Positions 60,380-64,000 of a DNA stretch of 64,000 nt are shown piece by piece. Source of the stretch: Melampsora larici-populina 98AG31 (lineage: Eukaryota; Basidiomycota; Pucciniomycetes; Pucciniales; Melampsoraceae). Position 1 is the stretch's first letter; each line of letters starts with the position of its first letter. The stretch covers positions 466,706 through 530,705 of the forward strand of contig NW_006768766.1 in NCBI RefSeq assembly GCF_000204055.1, given 5' to 3'. The notes beneath the pieces are model-generated. The model had not been told where the DNA came from, did no database searches, and saw nothing but the letters and a program-made list of their open reading frames with translations. The position numbers and the translations under genes were made by a program.

Positions 60380-62082
60380 ATGAGTTCACGTCAACATCTC
60401 AACCCGCTTTTCTTCAGCTGGGACTCCGGACCTGAACAGCCCCAAACACCAATGGAATCTCAATCTAATAAGGTACCTCTCCACTCAACTTTGAATCATG
60501 ATGCATACTGATCTTTGTCTCTCTTTTTTCCAGAAACAACAAGAATCTGAGAGCCCTTGTAACAATCAGGACAATCCAACTTTCACCTTCCTTTTCAGCT
60601 GCGAGTTCTACGCCCCTGACAAGGAACAGAAATCTGGATTTCTCCAAGTCAGATGCTCCAACTGTCCAGTTGAATGGAATTCGACCTGTTTTAATTTGGA
60701 ACTTTTGAAAGAAAAATGTATTGAAGTAGCAGTATGTGACAAAACCAAGGAATCTATTACGGATTTGCTCAAAGAGTCACTCCTTGACAAGAAGAATTTA
60801 GGTGTCTGGGCTGCCTACATTTCATCAAATAAGAGCTTCCCCAAGGTCTTAAAAAATCGTAAGGCATTAAATCCGGAAAAGTTCAAGGACTGGGTGGAAG
60901 AAGCTGAAGCAGAATACCCAAAAGAGTCAGGGTTCTCTTGTATTGCACCCAGTCCAGCCAAGATCAAGGCCGATGCAGATCAAGTGGGTTCTTTCTCTTG
61001 ACATTCTATTGGTCCTGGGTCTGGTCAACACTAACTCATACCATCTCTCCTGTAGGCAGCCCAAACCAAAGTTATTGCTGCTGAGGCTAAGCGGAAACAA
61101 AAGCTCCGCGCTAGTGCTACGGCAAAAGCTACACAAACACCTACCAATATACCAGATGATCTGGAACCCGACGAAGTAAGTGCAGTCTCTTTGTTTTCAA
61201 AGTTGATGGTGGCTAACTCTTACGGCTTATGACAGGCTGAAGATGCAAGATCTGATATATCAAGCGAGTCAGAAAAGACTGAGCAGAAAAAGTTTATAAA
61301 ATTACTTTATGATACTTACCCAACCATTGGTGCCTATAACAATCAATATCCTGCCGTCATTGATCCTGAAGATTCAACAAAGTATTTTGCTTTGACTTTT
61401 GGAAAAGCCAAGGAGTGGGCTCAATTACGAGTAAGTCACTGATAATCTGATCAATCTTACTTGATTCTTATTTTATTATTTGTTTTGTATGTAGCACAAA
61501 GATGAGGTAGCCTTCAACAGCCCTCCTGCCCATTTCAAGTATGACTTGACCAAGCGCAACAACGAAGATCCCCCGGCTGCAACCCAAAACCCTATTCCTA
61601 CCAGCACCACTACTTCCCTCAGCCCAGCGTTATTCAGTGAGATGGTAGTAGGAGTTGTCACAGCCATCGAGGCAAGGCAAACACCTCAGAGACCAGCAGT
61701 CGAAGCGAGGGAATCGCCTCAGAGACCATCACCCGGTTTTCAAAATCGAACTCCAACTCACAGCTCTCGCAAGCGCCCGGTCAGTCCTGAGCCGCGGTCA
61801 TCATCTCCCATATGGGCCGAACACACCTCAGACTCAAACGGTATTGACGGGTTCCTTGACTTCGGTGCATACCCTGAAGAAAAAAACAACAAGATCCGCA
61901 AAATTTTGGAGGAGGCTGATGTGACCGACTATCGAATGATCAACCTTATATCCGAGGAGGAACTGATGAAGGAAGGATTATCCCGGATGGGTGTCTTGAA
62001 GCTTTTCCAAGCTACCAAGAAGTATAAGAGCCGTCTAGCGCGCGACGCAAGTAAGCCTGGAAACAACCCGTCTACATCGTAA
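60380..62082 (+). CDS. Unrecognised 481-aa protein with SAM-like C-terminus
   Basis: Five exons (60380-60472, 60534-60983, 61056-61175, 61236-61430, 61495-62082), all introns phase 0 with GT-AG ends. No signal peptide. The N-terminal third holds four cysteines in a possible small fold (FLFSCEFY, VRCSNCPVEWNSTC). The middle is Lys/Glu-rich (AAEAKRKQKLRA) and then has a Tyr-rich patch (LYDTYPTIGAYNNQYPAV). Pro/Ser-rich repeats follow (TPQRPAVEARESPQRP), then RKRPVSPEPRSSSP. The last 60 residues form a SAM-domain-like helix set (ILEEADVTDYRMINLISEEE, LMKEGLSRMGVLKLFQA). SAM-type domains mediate protein or RNA contacts. Its position next to a transposase, and the cysteine-rich start, would also fit a gene carried by or derived from a transposon. 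I do not recognise the family. Confidence 0.65.
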
Positions 62083-63034
62083 TTTACAATGACTTTTTCA
62101 AGGAGGCGATTTCTCGTTTATTTCTTCAAATCATCAAACGGTCCTCCCAATATTACCTCTACTAAAATGTGACATATCTCTTCAAGAATGTTCATCTCTA
62201 TGTTCCTTCCAATAACACCATGAATCTCTTGTGTTGTCTGTTATCTTGTATGCTACCAAACATCTGTGAGCGTTAATTTATGATTGTTTTCTGTTGTGTT
62301 TTGGTAATCAAAAGACATGGGCTGTTTGGATTGGTATCTCATTGTTGTTCAAGTCTTTTGCTTTCCTGAAAAGAGACCTTTTTGGACCAAACAATAAAGT
62401 ATCTCATTTGTTCTCCCAAAGTCGAGTTTTTTGTGAGCAAATGATATTTTTTTGAATCGGAACAAACAATGAAGTGTTCTTGTTGTGCCCATAACAAAAC
62501 TGTGCTTTTGTGGAAAAAAATCAAGATTTTGAATTGTTCTCACGTGAAATCAATTCAAAAGCTTCAAAGTCAACATAAACTACTTTTTCCCACCAATCTC
62601 AATTCCATCCAGAATGTCTCTATTGGGCTTGAAATTTTGAATCAAAGCCAAATTATCAATTCTGATCAAGTTTCCCATAGAACCATCATTCACTTTCAAT
62701 GAATATCAGAAGTTCCATCTTTAAGATTTGTATTTTGTTCAACATAACTAAATCAATAACTTTTTTGATTGCAATAAGGAGAACCAGTTGATTCTAGATT
62801 AGAAATTTCATCTGAACCATTTAAATCATCAAGATCGATTGAAGTAGAAGAAAAAGTTGAAGTCGATCAATTTAAAGATTGACTTGAAATTAAGAGACTG
62901 TTTCAACAAATCATTAATTGATCTTGCAAACAAGCAAAATCACACTCAACAATGTTCACAATCAAAGTTCAGGAAGAAACAAACTGAGACATTGATAGTA
63001 TCAAAAAGAATCACAATCATTTCCATTCTCTACT
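62083..63034. other. Intergenic, no gene recognised
   Basis: AT-rich DNA between two convergent genes (plus-strand gene ending 62082, minus-strand transposase ending 63035). Short frames have no support. Confidence 0.45.
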
Positions 63035-64000
63035 TTAATCAAAAGGTTTAAAACCACATTGGGCATAGAGTTGGTGTAACAATGCTTGTTGGAACGTCTT
63101 GCAGGCCGCATCTTCAATGTGTTCAACGGGATCATGTATACAAGCTAGTACTTGAGACCGCTTAAGATCGGATTTTAAACAGTTGAAGCCCAGTTCAATC
63201 GGGTTCAACTCTGGGCAATATGCAGGTAGGTATTTGAGAAGAATTCCTAAAAGGCAGACAATTGTATCAGAGGAATGTGTTATAATTGTTTGTCAAAGAA
63301 GAGATTGCATTTACCTTTCTCATCGCAGAGCTTTTCAATCTCACCGCCATGATGTATGGATGCATTGTCCAGGACAAGCACACTGTTAGGACCTGGGTAT
63401 TTGTTCATTCGCGGAAGCTGAGGTAGCATACATATCAGGAGTTGAAAAGCTGAAGTTCAGACCAGAGAAAAGTAAACTTACCAGGCTATATTTGAGGAAG
63501 CGTTCAAATCGCTTTCGGTTAACAGGGCCCTCCAGCACCAAGAGAGCAAGTAGATCATGATATCTGATTGCAGGAAGGAGGGAATATCGTCCTCGATGTA
63601 ATCTGGGCACGTTGCGGGTGGTGTGTCTGCCTTTCTTCGATCGTTGTCGTTTCCAAAGGAGATCTCGGCCACAGATGCTACTCTCATCTAGGTGGTGAGG
63701 ACAGAGATAGATGAAGATGCAGAAAGTTAGTACATGAAAGAGAGAGCTATGCAGATACTTTATGATTGGACAGAGAAACTGACCTGTGAACACCAAAAAA
63801 CTGGCCGGAAAACCCATCATCGTTTCCATCCACTCAAATTTTGCTACCAAGTCTTTCTGAACATTGCTAACTCCAGCTTTCTTCAAAGTAATCATCAGGC
63901 AAGTTTGAAGCTCGAGTTGAATGGTGCTGATAGATAGCATCTTGCCCTGGGTGTCGTAAACTTGTGCTTGAATTTCATCCAGAAATAGAGACGGGTGTTC
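63035..64000 (-). CDS. Tc1/IS630-type DD34E transposase, partial (5' end off the window)
   Basis: Minus-strand exons are 64000-63784 (open at the edge), 63687-63482, 63417-63315 and 63246-63035 (stop TAA at 63037-63035). Reading order: a helix-turn-helix part (LQTCLMITLKKAGVSN), then FTDESSICGRDLLW with the first catalytic Asp, then GPNSVLVLDNASIHHGGEIE with the second, then YLPAYCPELNPIELGFN with the Glu. There are 34 residues between the second Asp and the Glu, counted across the joined exon border, the DD34E spacing of Tc1/mariner enzymes. No stop or frameshift is seen in the visible part, so it may be an intact, intron-containing transposase. It would excise and insert DNA at TA sites; the missing N-terminus cannot be judged. 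Confidence 0.8.

Noticed and set aside
1..64000. CRISPR arrays, rRNA operons and bacterial-type operators
   Set aside because: None seen; the window has eukaryotic gene structure throughout.

Overview
The window looks like nuclear DNA of a basidiomycete fungus, most probably a rust (Pucciniales, Melampsora-like). Reasons: AT-rich intergenic DNA; genes broken by many 60-110 bp GT-AG introns; fungal housekeeping genes (UTP21, DPM3); a fungal CBM5/12-DM9 protein; a small cysteine-rich secreted protein of the effector-candidate type; and a heavy load of hAT, Tc1/mariner, Harbinger-like and foldback elements. The species assignment is inference. All splice structures were read by eye from splice consensus and frame and are not transcript-verified.

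Layout. 1-5.6 kb: a decayed intron-containing hAT transposase, itself split by a 1.1 kb insertion with a 10-bp target duplication, and followed by a GGTATC/GATACC-rich tract. 7.9-8.9 kb: an unrecognised three-exon gene (minus). 12.1-13.9 kb: a kelch beta-propeller protein with a G-quadruplex-like tract in its 3' flank. 16.9-17.6 kb: a five-exon cysteine-rich secreted protein. 18.5-27.8 kb: a tandem pair of mucin-like, single-pass membrane proteins (627 and 966 aa) with the same exon plan, the same tail motifs and a duplicated upstream region. 28.8-32.8 kb: a large two-RRM RNA-binding protein. 33.5-34.3 kb: an 830 bp foldback element with perfect 151-bp arms. 34.7-36.4 kb: a CBM5/12-DM9 protein (minus), divergent from DPM3 at 36.8-37.3 kb.

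37-48 kb is gene-poor and degenerate. It holds an intronless, stop-ridden copy of a YANK/STK32-type kinase and a second, inverted copy of the insertion family seen inside the hAT element. 48.5-53.6 kb is a mobile-element island: at least six short inverted-repeat elements whose target duplications (TA, TTA, TAA) are readable, including a Tc1 derivative in which the N-terminal helix-turn-helix is joined directly to the C-terminal end. 55.9-59.5 kb: UTP21 (eight exons, minus). 60.4-62.1 kb: an unrecognised gene with a SAM-like C-terminus. 63.0-64.0 kb: an intron-split DD34E transposase that runs off the right edge.

There is no operon-like organisation. The most notable local relationship is between the secreted cysteine-rich gene and the two mucin-like receptors or wall proteins: they share one strand and one 11 kb neighbourhood, and each mucin gene is preceded by the remnant of a Cys-containing exon. 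This is a plausible surface or effector locus that has partly duplicated. The housekeeping genes (UTP21, DPM3, RRM, kelch) act independently.
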